The position numbers and the translations under genes are program-made. Below the pieces are notes generated by a model that was not told the origin of the DNA, did no database searches, and worked only from the letters and a program-made list of their open reading frames with translations. This document shows, one piece after another, positions 20,970-31,000 of a DNA stretch of 64,000 nucleotides. Each line of letters begins with the position of its first letter. Positions within the stretch are counted from its first letter, which is position 1. Source of the stretch: Botryosphaeria dothidea (lineage: Eukaryota; Ascomycota; Dothideomycetes; Botryosphaeriales; Botryosphaeriaceae); NCBI GenBank assembly GCA_011503125.2, contig WWBZ02000040.1, positions 3,162,001 to 3,226,000 on the forward strand, given 5' to 3'.

Positions 20970-22442
20970 TTATGCTGACGTTGCCATTGGTTCCGAGGCA
21001 AAACGCGGTTCTGACAGCGGATCCGCCTCATCAAAGACAATGGGAATCTTGCTGGGATCGTTCCTGCGCATGATCCCCTCCACGGGACCCAACAACCTCT
21101 GGAATCCATCCTTGCCGAGCGTTGCCACCTTGATCTCCGTCGTGCTGACGACTGACGCAGCGCGAGGAGCGTCGTTGAGCAGGGCCAGCTCACCGAAGTA
21201 GTCGCCCTTCGAGTAGCGCTTGACGGGTTTGTCAATGCCGCGCTTGTAAACCTCAGCCTCACCAGACTCGGCAATGTAAAACGACTCGCCCACATCGCCT
21301 TCTTGTATGATGGTAGTACCGGCGGGGTACTTCTTTGTCTCGAGGGCGTCGGCGATCTTGGAGCGTTCGTACGGCGTGAGCGATGCGAGGAGCGGGACTT
21401 CCTCGAGGAAGCCCTCGTACATGCGTCTGCGCTGGAAGGCGCTGTCCATCAAAATGCGGCGGAACGTAACACGGTCGAGAGCCCACAGGGTCGAGGGTTC
21501 GGTAGAAATTACAGTGGCGGCACGAGGGGCGTTGTACATGAGGGCCAGCTCGCCGAAGGAGGCTCCAGGGCCAGCGCTGCCGACCCTGTTGCCAAGGCCA
21601 TCGGGGCCAGCCTCAAGCTTGCCGGTGTGGTTGACGTAATAGTCGAAGTGGCCGGACTCAACGACGTAGAAGTAGTCGCCAACGTCTCCCTGCACAATGA
21701 CCTTGATGCCCTTGGTGGGGATGGGCTTCTCCTGCAGAGCACCGAGAACCTGCGAGGTCTGCTCGTCGTCGAGGTGTGAGAAGAGGAAGTTGCCGGCCAC
21801 AGCGTGCCGCAGGCGTTGCTGTTGCTCGGAGGTCTTGGGGTGATAGGGCGGCGACCAGTTCTCGTGGAGGGCGGAGGTGGGGTTGAGCGACTCAGCGGAC
21901 ACGGACGTCCGCCGGCCCAAGTTGTAGTTGTTCGGGAAGCTCTGGTTCTCCATTGCCGAGAAGCCGGAGTTGGAGGGCGTCGGACTGGTGGACATCATGA
22001 AGTTGCCGCCGCCAAAGCTGTTGCCGAAATTGCCAAAGTTGCCAAAGTTGCCAAACGACGAGCCCGAGTCCTGCTGCACCTGAGTGGGGCCGTTGTCCAT
22101 GTTGCTGTTGATGGAGCGGGGAAATGATGAAGCAGTAGGCGAGGCCACGAGGTCGTTCTCGTCCTCCTCCTCAACGCTCTGCATGCCCAGCGGGGTGCTG
22201 GAGCGGGCGGGCGAGGTGCTTCTGAAGGGATTGCTGCCGGGGAAGCTGTTCTCTGCGGTGAGGCCTCCGCCGAGTTTGGCGCGCGCGGAATGCTCCTGGC
22301 TCAGCAGGAACTCGGCGCGCTGCGACTCGAGGCGGCGCAGGAAGAAGTTGGCGCAAAACTGCAGAATGTCCTGGGGCTGGTGCTTGAGAACTTCGCGATC
22401 GAGCGCGCTGATCTCGTTGGAGTAGTCGGGTGGCAGCGACAT
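20970..22442 (-). CDS. pkaR: cAMP-dependent protein kinase regulatory subunit
   Basis: A single 490-residue exon. Residues 1-45 form the dimerisation/docking helix region (QPQDILQFCANFFLRRLESQ). A disordered Ser/Gly/Asn linker follows, with four FGN-type repeats at 130-141. The inhibitor site is RRTS (177-180), with a phosphorylatable Ser as in type II subunits. Two cyclic-nucleotide domains have phosphate-binding cassettes FGELALMYNAPRAA (296-309) and FGELALLNDAPRAA (416-429), each with the Glu and Arg that bind cAMP. It holds the PKA catalytic subunit inactive until cAMP binds, controlling growth, germination and stress metabolism. Neutral trehalase in this window is a classical PKA target. 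No intron is visible in the coding region. Confidence 0.97.
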   Translation of the reverse strand: MSLPPDYSNEISALDREVLKHQPQDILQFCANFFLRRLESQRAEFLLSQEHSARAKLGGGLTAENSFPGSNPFRSTSPARSSTPLGMQSVEEEDENDLVASPTASSFPRSINSNMDNGPTQVQQDSGSSFGNFGNFGNFGNSFGGGNFMMSTSPTPSNSGFSAMENQSFPNNYNLGRRTSVSAESLNPTSALHENWSPPYHPKTSEQQQRLRHAVAGNFLFSHLDDEQTSQVLGALQEKPIPTKGIKVIVQGDVGDYFYVVESGHFDYYVNHTGKLEAGPDGLGNRVGSAGPGASFGELALMYNAPRAATVISTEPSTLWALDRVTFRRILMDSAFQRRRMYEGFLEEVPLLASLTPYERSKIADALETKKYPAGTTIIQEGDVGESFYIAESGEAEVYKRGIDKPVKRYSKGDYFGELALLNDAPRAASVVSTTEIKVATLGKDGFQRLLGPVEGIMRRNDPSKIPIVFDEADPLSEPRFASEPMATSA

Positions 22443-25305
22443 TGACGTGGTGGTGTGTTAGGGCGGGCTGGACGACGGCAAGAGAGGGGTCGCTGCTGCT
22501 GCTGGGGCCAGGGTTGAGGTGGTGCTTGGGCTTTGACGTAAGGTAACTCAGCTGCAGCCAATCGTCGCGGGGCGCCCGGCGGGCAGAGGGCGGGAGACGG
22601 CAGAGAGAGCTGGGCGTCGGAGGCAGGCGAGGCGCGATGCTGCGGTGCAGGCTGCGGAGGAGAAGGAATGGGCTCTGGTGCAGCGTTCGCAGGGTCAGGT
22701 CGGGATGGGAGCGATGGGAGGGTGATGGGGGAGAGCGGGCGCGCGATGAACAAAAGCAGCGCAAGCCCAGGGCAGCAGCGATCTGAGCGCTCGAGCCGGG
22801 GTGCTGGGAGCTGGGAGCTTGGTGCTGGCGCTGGCGCTGGGAGCTCACGCACGAGGCCCGGAACTTGATGAGCGGCTTAGGCGCAATCGCAGAATAATGA
22901 CACGGCGGCCAGAGCTGTCGCGGCGCGCGGCGACAGTGGTGAAAGGGGCAGCGGTGGCAGCTGCTGGGAGCGGCAGACGCTGGCCTGGGCAGCCTGCGCA
23001 AAGCCCCGCACGCGCCTTCTGCAGCCTTCTGGTTGTCTTCGAGAAGACGCCGGCGAACAACTTTATCACGCCGCCCAATGCACGACAGTCCGGCGATTCG
23101 TGCGAGCCTGCCCTCCTGAAAGCCTCGCGCTGCAGCTGCCCCTGTCTGCTCCTGAACTGAACCACCTCCCTCTCCCGCTAGCTTCCGCGACTCGGACTCC
23201 GTGTTGTCCATAGCTTTCTGCAGCCTGCCCGTGACGCCCAGCAGCGCCGGCCTCGCGCCTCTCGCGCTCCCGGCAGCCCTCCGGCGCGCCAGCACGCCTG
23301 TCCTGGGTAGAGCCCGCTGCCTGCCTGCCGCCGTGCTGCCGTGCGCCCGCCGCCAGTGACTCACCCAGCGCGACGGCGACGCTGGCCCAACGAGCAAGCG
23401 CGCCGCCCCAGGCACTGAGGCACGCCGCCGACACTGCCTGTGCAGGGCTCCGTTCCCGCGTCTCAGCCGCGCTTGCACGCGGCCAAGAATCTGCGGTGAA
23501 TGCGTTCTTTGTCTTGCGCCTGAGCCTGTCTCGCATGCCTGGGCGCTGACGCTTGCGGCGAGCTCAAGTCCTCTCTGGCACGCCGTCGAGGCCGCCGCGA
23601 GACGAGCCCTAGACTATGAGGTCACACTGGCGCCGTTGTCCAGACACTGGTTCACCTCCATCCAAATCTTCATGTGTCGGTCCTGGACGACGAGGGCTGC
23701 TGCTTCTGGACCTCCACCAGCCATTGACGCAGCGCTTTAGACACGCTCCAAGATGCCAGAGACGCGGCCTCGAGACAGGCAGCGGTCAGCTGTTTCTCGC
23801 GCGCCCACTTGGCGCAATCCTCGTACGGCAGCAAAAAAAAGTTTGTGAGCCTTCTGCGTCTGCTAGTCATGATAGACGTGATCCACCTTAGCCGACACTG
23901 CGGACCCACCGTGGTTGGAGCCCCCTCCGCGCACATCCGTCCGCCTCAGCTTTATCGATTTATCGAAGGGGAGATCACGATTCGAAGCTCGAGCTTCTTC
24001 TCCACAGGGAAACCATATTTCCACCAAGTGACCAAGCAAGCTTCACTTGAAAGGAAGAGGGACGCCCATTGTTCGACCCGGCTGCAGTCGCCCTGGGCTC
24101 CGACCGTTTCGTGCGAGACTGCCAATATTTCCTGAGTCGGCACCTAAATACGTCAGAGATCTACGACAGGCTCGTAAGGATACGCTGCTGCTGCCCAACT
24201 CTCTGCTGCACCTAAACCATTTGAGACTCCTCCCATCTCTGATCGCCTTCCCGGCATGCTGGACAACCCATCTCTTACTGGCTCTTCACCAATGCTCGTA
24301 TTCTCTGCTTGCCTGCTCGCTGCAGCAGTCATCCGACAATCCATCCAGAGATAAGCTTTGTCGGCATGACCATCCCGAAACGAATCAGGAACATGTGCAT
24401 GGGATACGATCTCAGAGCCGGATCCTTACAGGCCCTGTCCATGTTCGGCCGATTCCCCAGAACCCCGGCGCCTGGTATAGAAGGCCCTTTTTCCTTCTAG
24501 GTCAAAATGGTCAAACTTCAACTGGGCCGGCCATGTTCGCTGCATCATTGAGTATAAACAAGGTTTCGGTAAGTCATAAGATGAGAGATACACTGTGAGC
24601 TTACTTCGGGCGATTAGCCGCTGTGTCGACCTCGAGCGGTTCCTGCAGAACCCGCGTGGCCTGCAGGCAACAACTCAAATCACTCGGGCCAAGTGTTCAT
24701 CCGGCCAATTGGACCACATGATGCAATATCGAGGTCTCCTGAGCGTCGAGGACACATATGTAACGTGCCTGATCTTCGTCTTGGCCATTGTGGACTCAAT
24801 GCTGCTGTTGCCAATATTTAGCGTCATAAGACGGCGTTGCAAGAATCCTCCCGTGACTGCTTTCCGAACCATGATCAGGTCCCACTATCCAAACTGACCT
24901 TCTTGCCTTGCCTCCACCAGCTCAACAACTGCTGTTCCTCTTTGTCCCCACCCATCTTCTAGCTCATTATATGACGAGATGGCTTACATCCGTCTTTGTA
25001 CGGACAAAGATGAGAATAATGAACAACAGTTACAAGCGAGTTCGAGGCCCATGTCCATACTCACCTTGAGTATGTTCAGCCAAACCATGGCTAGGTGTTG
25101 ACTGGCTTATTGAGACGAGATCACCTTCGTGTTCATTGTTCGTACGGCCATTTTAACAATCTAAAAGCACCATTAGCATGCTACCAAGCAATCTTCAGTT
25201 ATCACCAGTACATTCTCTCCTTACAAGGTTACACTGCACCCATCTCTTACAGAGTTCCTTCTCTTCGCGTCTCTAGAGACAACCTGCATCACGAAACATT
25301 CAAGA
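22443..25305. promoter_or_regulatory. pkaR upstream region and adjoining spacer
   Basis: About 1.1 kb of very GC-rich DNA lies directly upstream of pkaR and keeps long minus-strand frames open (up to 435 codons, overlapping the pkaR start in another frame). Their Arg/Pro/Ser-rich translations match base composition rather than a protein family. The region probably holds a long leader and promoter. The rest (about 23600-25300) has lower GC and no supported gene; its right end is the promoter and leader of the secreted protein gene. Confidence 0.45.
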
Positions 25306-25749
25306 ATGCAACTCCGACTGACCCTCGTCGCAGCCTTCGCGGCTATCGCCCTGGCTGCACCACCGGCGTACCCTTCTGAAATTTACGAGGCTCCCCAGCT
25401 CGCCAACATCACCACTACCGAGCCAAGTGCCGTCGAAATTGCCGAACCGCTCGTTAGCAAACGTGGTGAGACGGCTGGAACGACGTGGTGCGAGCACTCG
25501 ATGCACACGAAGCCGTGCGTGCGGCTTGACTTCGAAGCGGCCAAGTGCTACAATCTAGCACGTTACTGGAACGACAAGATGTCCTCGATCTTCCCTACAT
25601 CGCGGACCGACCGGTGCATCGTGTACGAAAACACCAACTGCAAAGGCAAGCGTCTCACCGTGTCCTGGCCCGGCATCAACAGGCTGGCAGACAGGGGAAT
25701 GAATGACAAGGTCAGCAGCATCGAATGCTTCAAGTACATGGCCTCATAA
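25306..25749 (+). CDS. Secreted six-Cys beta/gamma-crystallin-like protein
   Basis: A 147-residue single-exon protein. Residues 1-17 are a signal peptide (MQLRLTLVAAFAAIALA), followed by a proregion ending in a Kex2-type Lys-Arg at 52-53. The mature part carries six cysteines (C62, C71, C81, C104, C112, C141). The segment CIVYENTNCKGKRLTV followed by MNDKVSSIECF matches the sequence logic of a beta/gamma-crystallin Greek-key motif (aromatic-x-Glu plus terminal ND-x-SS-I). Such small secreted proteins in fungi are seen as antimicrobial or effector-like candidates; that role is inferred. It converges on Pus3 with only 163 bp between the stop codons. Confidence 0.8.
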   Translation: MQLRLTLVAAFAAIALAAPPAYPSEIYEAPQLANITTTEPSAVEIAEPLVSKRGETAGTTWCEHSMHTKPCVRLDFEAAKCYNLARYWNDKMSSIFPTSRTDRCIVYENTNCKGKRLTVSWPGINRLADRGMNDKVSSIECFKYMAS

Positions 25750-25912
25750 TCGTTGTTCCTTGCGCCTTCTTATTTCTTTTCTATGAATTTTCTTGGTATG
25801 CGGTGGATAATTTTAATTTCCTGTCGGCACAGATCGACGTTTTCAGACAGACATATGGGTATCTGCTCTCAAGTGACCAGACAAAACGCTCGTTTTGTAC
25901 ATGTGATCATCT

Positions 25913-27862
25913 CTACTCATCCGCATCCTCCTGCCTCGCAGCAAACGCCTTTTTGTCCAAACCCTTGCGCTCCAAATACCGAGCATTGATGACGTCCACC
26001 GGCTCCATGCGTTCCTTCTTCATGACCGGGACGTACTGCCCCATCAACCTGGGCGCATCCCCGCCATCGAAGAGCCTCGAGCTCCTCACGCCCCTCCCGG
26101 TCTGGACCACCACGCCTTCTCCGCTCCCGTCCTGCGGCCCCTGCGCGGCCACGAGATCCAGCAGGCTGCCCGCCAGCACCTCGTCGATCCTGCGCCTGTG
26201 CCACACCTCCCACAGATCCGGGATGACGCCTCCGTGCCCGAACTTCTGCTCCAGTCCGTTGCCCCTCGGGCCCTTGAATGCCCGCTCGTCGCCGACGTAG
26301 ATCCAGTTCATCGCGTCCGGCTGGCTGTGCTCCGGGTGCCCTTCCTGGTCGGCCGGAAAGACGCAGTCCCACAGCACGAGCGGCGTGTCCGTTGCCATCT
26401 CGTACTTGGGCTTGGTCGGGTTCGTCTGGACGTCTAGCAGCTCCTTGACGATGGTCGGCTTCTCGAGCCCTTGGCCAACGAGGAACAGCACGGCGATGAG
26501 GTGGCGCACCTGGTGCCACAGGAAGGCCGAGCCGTGCACGTTGAACGTGAACAGCCCCGGCCCATGTCCATCACCCTCGCCGTCACTCTCGCCACTGCCA
26601 CCGACCACGACGCTTTGACGCTCCTCGGGTTTCAGCCCGGGGATCTGGAACTGCGGGTTCGCCGCGTACTTGGCGAAGCCGGACCCGCCGTTCCAGCGGT
26701 CGACCGAGGCGTGAAAGATGCGCCGCTCGAAGTTGGTAATCTGCTTGGCCGGGTCGACCTTGCAGAAGTTGCGGAAGTCGTGGAGGCCCTCGAGGTAGGA
26801 CGCGGCCTCGCGCATGGCAGCTATGTCAAGCCAGCCCTCCCGCATGTTCCTCTCTCCACCATTGTAGACGCCCGTGACACCGGGCGTCGGCGCGAATGCC
26901 GGATTGGTGAAGAAGTATTTGTAACGGCGCTCCTTGCAGTTGAAGCGGGCGGAGAAGCTCTCGCCCGGGTTCGGGCACCAGGCCAGCACGCGGATGTCGG
27001 GCGGGAGCACGTTGTTCAGGACGCGGCAGTAGGGCATCTCGTCCTTGACGTCGTCGAAGGGCGGCTTCTCGAATTCCTCGTCCGCTTCCTCTGCTGCTGC
27101 CCCCGTTTCCACACCCTCCATGGCGTCCGCGTCACCCTCCTCCTGCTGCTGCTGCGCCGCGGCGGCGCCATCTTCGAGCTTCAGCTTCTTCTTGGGCTTG
27201 GGCTTCGGCCGGTTGCTGCGCACGCGTATGCCGATGACCTGGCCGAAGGCGCTCACGCCCCTATCCGTCCTGCCGCACTTGCTGTACTCGCAGCCCTCCC
27301 AGTTGATGTCATCCTCCTTCAAGCCGGGCTTGGGGGCCGGCAGTATCAGGCGGGTCTTCTTCAGCGCCTTCCACAGCTCCTCCTCGATAGTCGGCAGCGG
27401 GGTGGTGTTGTTAGCGTGGTGCTCGAAGCCGTTGTAATTGCTCCCCAAATACGCAAACTTCAGCGCAATCAGGCGAGTCGTGTACTTGGAGGGGTCGAAG
27501 GGCTTGGGGGCAGCGCGAGGCTTCTTCGCCGGGGCAGGGGGCGCGTCCGGCCTGCCCGCGGTCGTAGGGCTGGCCGTGTAGGTGGCGTTCTGCGCAGCGA
27601 GCTTGTGCTCCAGCTCCGTCACGCGGGCAAGGCGCTGCTCAATCTCGGCGCGGCGGGCGACGAACTCGTTGTCGGTCCAGGCAGCGGTGTTCATGGTCGG
27701 CGTGGCGGTCATTGCGGCGGCGGCGATCCGAGCCGTGCTTTGATAGAGTCCTGCAATATGATGGCGCTTCGCTCGTGCGTTATGGATGCTGGAATTGCTT
27801 AACGGGCGCTTGGACGGACAGGCGGTCGAGGTCTGGACGAAGCGTGCCAGGGCGCGCTTCAT
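25913..27862 (-). CDS. DEG1: tRNA pseudouridine(38/39) synthase Pus3/Deg1
   Basis: One exon of 649 residues. It belongs to the TruA family: KFAYLGSNYNGFEHH at 135-149, the catalytic box GRTDRGVSA with Asp200 as the nucleophile, RVLNNVLPPDIRVLAW, SARFNCKERRYKYFF, and the LWHQVRHL core near 475. A RNFCKVD motif after LEGLHDF is typical of the Deg1/Pus3 branch. It converts U38 and U39 in the anticodon stem of many tRNAs. The N-terminal 60 residues are Arg/Ser/Thr-rich and could direct part of the product to mitochondria, with Met51 as a possible alternative start; this is inference. Low-complexity inserts (Pro/Ala, Glu/Ala) separate the conserved blocks and make it longer than the yeast enzyme. 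Confidence 0.95.
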   Translation of the reverse strand: MKRALARFVQTSTACPSKRPLSNSSIHNARAKRHHIAGLYQSTARIAAAAMTATPTMNTAAWTDNEFVARRAEIEQRLARVTELEHKLAAQNATYTASPTTAGRPDAPPAPAKKPRAAPKPFDPSKYTTRLIALKFAYLGSNYNGFEHHANNTTPLPTIEEELWKALKKTRLILPAPKPGLKEDDINWEGCEYSKCGRTDRGVSAFGQVIGIRVRSNRPKPKPKKKLKLEDGAAAAQQQQEEGDADAMEGVETGAAAEEADEEFEKPPFDDVKDEMPYCRVLNNVLPPDIRVLAWCPNPGESFSARFNCKERRYKYFFTNPAFAPTPGVTGVYNGGERNMREGWLDIAAMREAASYLEGLHDFRNFCKVDPAKQITNFERRIFHASVDRWNGGSGFAKYAANPQFQIPGLKPEERQSVVVGGSGESDGEGDGHGPGLFTFNVHGSAFLWHQVRHLIAVLFLVGQGLEKPTIVKELLDVQTNPTKPKYEMATDTPLVLWDCVFPADQEGHPEHSQPDAMNWIYVGDERAFKGPRGNGLEQKFGHGGVIPDLWEVWHRRRIDEVLAGSLLDLVAAQGPQDGSGEGVVVQTGRGVRSSRLFDGGDAPRLMGQYVPVMKKERMEPVDVINARYLERKGLDKKAFAARQEDADE

Positions 27863-28997
27863 GCTCCTCGCGCAGGGCTGAGGGGTGAAATTGCCAAAGC
27901 AGAGAAAAAAAATTGGATGCGATGACGCCGGCCGGGGCCACTTCGGAAACTATTGAATATACCGGACAGGGGGTTCATGCAACATGCAACATCTTTGCCT
28001 GCCCGTCCAGCTGCCAAATTTTGTTTGTTTGGTCTTGCAATCTATTCAGATCAGATGCTGGTCGTCAGATCCTCACGCGCGACTGGAAAATCCTCGTTTC
28101 GAGGCTCGGTAATCGCACCCACTTGCTGCACGTTACAGGGTCTAGTCCTCCCTCCGGCTCTCCCTTCTCGCATGGATTCCGTACATTGAAATGGGTCCAC
28201 GCTTGAGCGTCACGAGACTCCCTTGGCCTCGGCAGTTGAAAAAGGGTGGACCAGCTTGCGTACCCAAAAAGGCGTTCCTCCCAATTCCACGGAGCTGGTG
28301 TGATCCTGGTTTTCTGTCAGTGCACCACTTAGTCCGGCAGCGGGACGATACCCGTGGAACCGGGTCTTGTTTGAGAGCCATGGGCAAATTGAAAATTGCA
28401 GCACTCTTGAAACTTCGATCCGTCTTCCCCGTGTTCCGCGAAATGGCTCGTGGGAAGTTTCAGAGAGCAAGCGTGTCCTGTGTTCCGTGAATAATCTCGA
28501 TATTTGGAAGCAGACCGCCATGAAGTCCAACAGACTTTCATGGAAAGTCGGTCAGCGTGTCACGCCTAGCCAAGATAAAACAAGACCAAAGAGTCCGCCT
28601 GAGTATACGTTAATCCTTGCCAAAAACTGGATGATAATATTAGATTCGGACCAACACCGGAACAAACGTCCGTGTGGAAGACTTGCGATACGTGGAGCTG
28701 ATTGGTACAGAGAGAGCCAGTCCTACAAGTTAGCAAAGAGCAAACACTCAGGCAGAAAAGAAAGAAAATACAACAAGTAAAGAAACTATGGGGAGGGATT
28801 TGAGTCTAAAACGTAGCAAAACGAAGCTTTGCACGGAGAAACATCTACTGCTGAACTGGGTTCTCTGGTTAGCTCATGAGCGCTTTCCAATGCGCCAATT
28901 CCGCCCCTCTTGTAAATGTCACTTTGGCAGGTCATGTAATCTGCCATTGAACACATTCACAGCATCAAAGGTTCCGTCTCAATCGTCATATCATTGT
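27863..28997. other. Intergenic upstream of Pus3
   Basis: Promoter of Pus3 at the left end and 3' UTR of PIG-H at the right. ORFs such as plus 28367-28780 have no recognisable domain. The word TACCCAAAAAGG near 28260 also occurs near 1247; too short to call a repeat family. Confidence 0.45.
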
Positions 28998-29782
28998 TCA
29001 TGATTTCGGTTCGTATAAGCATGCTCTCGTCCCGCGCCAGACTTCCTCCAGTATCTGACGCTCCGGAAGGAGGTTCTGTAAGCAAAATCAGCTCAAGTCC
29101 ACAATCAACACACCGAACTCAATAGCACGCCAGCTCCCAGACAACGCAACATACCGGGAACACCACCACCGTATCTTCCTCGCCTACCACCACAATCGCC
29201 AGGTAAAACCGAACCTCGAACCCCTTGAAAGCCTCATGTATGAAAATATCCTGTATGGACGCCGTCGGAATAAACCTCGTCGTCGCGGTCGATAGGTACG
29301 TCGGCGAAGAGCTCGACGTCTGGACACCGAGCCCTCTCAGCACGAGCAGCGATTCCTCTGCAACTCCCCGTCCCGTCAGCAACCAATTCCTCCCCTGTAA
29401 CCGCGTCTCCAGCGTAAAACGTACCAGTATACCCCCTTCTCAAAACTCCCCACAGCCCCACCGCGCCCACTCCGCCCAAGACCTTCCAATCGATCCCCTC
29501 CGCCGCCCACGCCACGCACACGCCCACGTAGTTCGTCAAGAGCCGCCTCTCCCAGCTCTCAGGGTCTTCATTGCGTATCGGAAAGTAGCTGCGCCACTTC
29601 GCCCAGAAGAGCGCGAGGATGAGGACGCCGAGACCGAGGCGGATCGCGTGCGAAAAGTACAGCAGCGCCTTCTTCGGCACCGTATCGGCAACGGGGCGGG
29701 TCGAGACGGTAAAGGAGACGGTGGACGGTGTCGGGCGGGCGACGCGGAGTTTGGGCGGCGCGTTGTTGGAGAGGAGGATCAT
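28998..29782 (-). CDS. GPI15: GPI-GlcNAc transferase subunit PIG-H/Gpi15
   Basis: Three exons (29782-29425, 29357-29155, 29075-28998) give 212 residues. Intron 1 (67 bp) has GTACGT, a TGCTGAC branch site and TTGCAG; intron 2 (79 bp) has GTATGT, GAGCTGAT and TTACAG. Two hydrophobic segments (about 41-60 and 97-114) form the membrane hairpin. The PIG-H domain then runs from about 120: EESLLVLRGLGVQT, FIPTASIQDIFIHEAF, VRFYLAIVV, and the terminal LLPERQILEEVWRGTR. The protein is part of the ER complex that transfers GlcNAc to phosphatidylinositol, the first step of GPI anchor synthesis. The domain is contiguous only with these splices, which confirms them. Confidence 0.93.
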
Positions 29783-30136
29783 AGTTGCGCGAGAGGGTTC
29801 GAGGGGCAGCCCGAAGGCTGAAGGGGGGTGGATATTAGCGGCGTTGATCAGCCGGGTAATCGAGCGTCGGTCCCTTGGGTCTTTTGTAGGCGAGCGACGA
29901 GAGGGCTCGCATCGATAGTGGAGCTTCCCTCTCTGATCTGATCTACGCGCGGGCGAGAGAGCAGCAGCTCAGCCCTACAGAGCCTCCGCGCCCTGGCATC
30001 CCTGCCCGCTTTTCCTGCAAGTGACGTCCGAGCTTTCGAAGCTCCCGCAAATCCAACAACAACAGCTGCCTGGCCCAAAACATCACAACCTCGCATTCCT
30101 CATCACTCAAAGCACGCTCGAGATAAGACGCGCAAG
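29783..30136. promoter_or_regulatory. 354-bp bidirectional promoter (PIG-H / Hub1-like)
   Basis: Two genes start on opposite strands 354 bp apart, so both promoters and leaders must fit here. The DNA is GC-rich with no clear TATA box. Co-expression is possible but not shown. Confidence 0.5.
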
Positions 30137-31000
30137 ATGCCCTCGCCCTCACCACCACCCCGCGCCCGGGCCCCAGACCGCCCACGCAACCGCAGCCGCT
30201 CCCGCTCCCGCTCCCCCCGCCGCGACCGCGACCGTCCGCGCAAAACCGGCGGAGGCGGTGGATTTCGCTGGAAGGAGAAGCCCTCCCGTGCCGTCTTCGA
30301 AGAGGAGCGCGACCGCGACCGCGGCGACGACCGTCTGCAGCGCGGCTACCGAGCGAACCGCAGCCCGCCTCGGCGCCGGTTCGATGACGACGAGAACAAG
30401 CGGGACGACGACAGAGACAGAGAAAGGGGCGGCGGCGGCGGCAGGGATCGCGACTACAGGCGCCGCAGCAGGAGCCCGCGCGATCGCGAGAGGAGGGGGC
30501 GGAGGCGCGAGGAGAGGAAGCGCGAGGATGAGGACGACAGGCTGGGCGTGGCGGACAAGTTTGGCGGAGGTGCTGCTGCGCCGCGAAAGGAGGGGAGGGA
30601 CAAGAAGGAGAAGAAGGCTCAGCCAAAGCTGGCGCCAACTCAGGAACCCCTCATCATTGTCACTGTCAATGATCGGTTGGGCACCAAAGCCCAGATACCA
30701 TGTCTGGCGTCTGATCCCATCAGTGAGTATTCCTGTTGAAACTGTGTTCAATGAATACTGCATACTAATATACCTGGTAAAGAGCTGTTCAAGGCACAAG
30801 TTGCAGCGTGTATCGGTCGGCAACCTCATGAGATCATGCTGAAGAGGCAAGGCGAACGGCCTTTCAAAGACCAGTTGACTCTGGAGGATTATGGTGTCAG
30901 CAATGGTGTTCAGCTGGACCTGTAAGTCTTCCTTCATCTTCAGTCTCGCATTACGGCCGTTTACTGACTGATATTTAGTGAGCTTGATACTGGCGATTAA
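30137..31000 (+). CDS. HUB1: RS/RD-rich protein with C-terminal Hub1/UBL5 domain
   Basis: Exons 30137-30722, 30783-30921 and 30979-31000 give 248 residues. Intron 1 has GTGAGT, a perfect TACTAAT branch site and an AAAG acceptor; intron 2 has GTAAGT, ACTGAC and TTTAG. Residues 1-165 are a disordered tail of RS, RD, RE and Gly repeats, typical of splicing proteins. Residues 171-248 are a complete ubiquitin-like fold almost identical in pattern to Hub1/UBL5: IIVTVNDRLGTKAQIPC, KLFKAQVAACIGR, EIMLKRQGERPFKDQLTLEDYGV. The end is LDTGD, with no diglycine, as expected because Hub1 is not conjugated. Hub1 binds Snu66 and Prp5 and tunes splice-site choice. Yeast and human Hub1 are only about 73 residues, so the tail is the unusual part. 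Confidence 0.92.

Noticed and set aside
22171..23478. 435-codon minus-strand ORF overlapping the pkaR start.
   Set aside because: Arg/Pro/Ser-rich translation typical of GC-rich DNA; it overlaps pkaR in another frame and has no family features. Best explained as leader/promoter sequence.
26471..27802. 443-codon plus-strand ORF.
   Set aside because: Exact antisense shadow of the Pus3 coding region.
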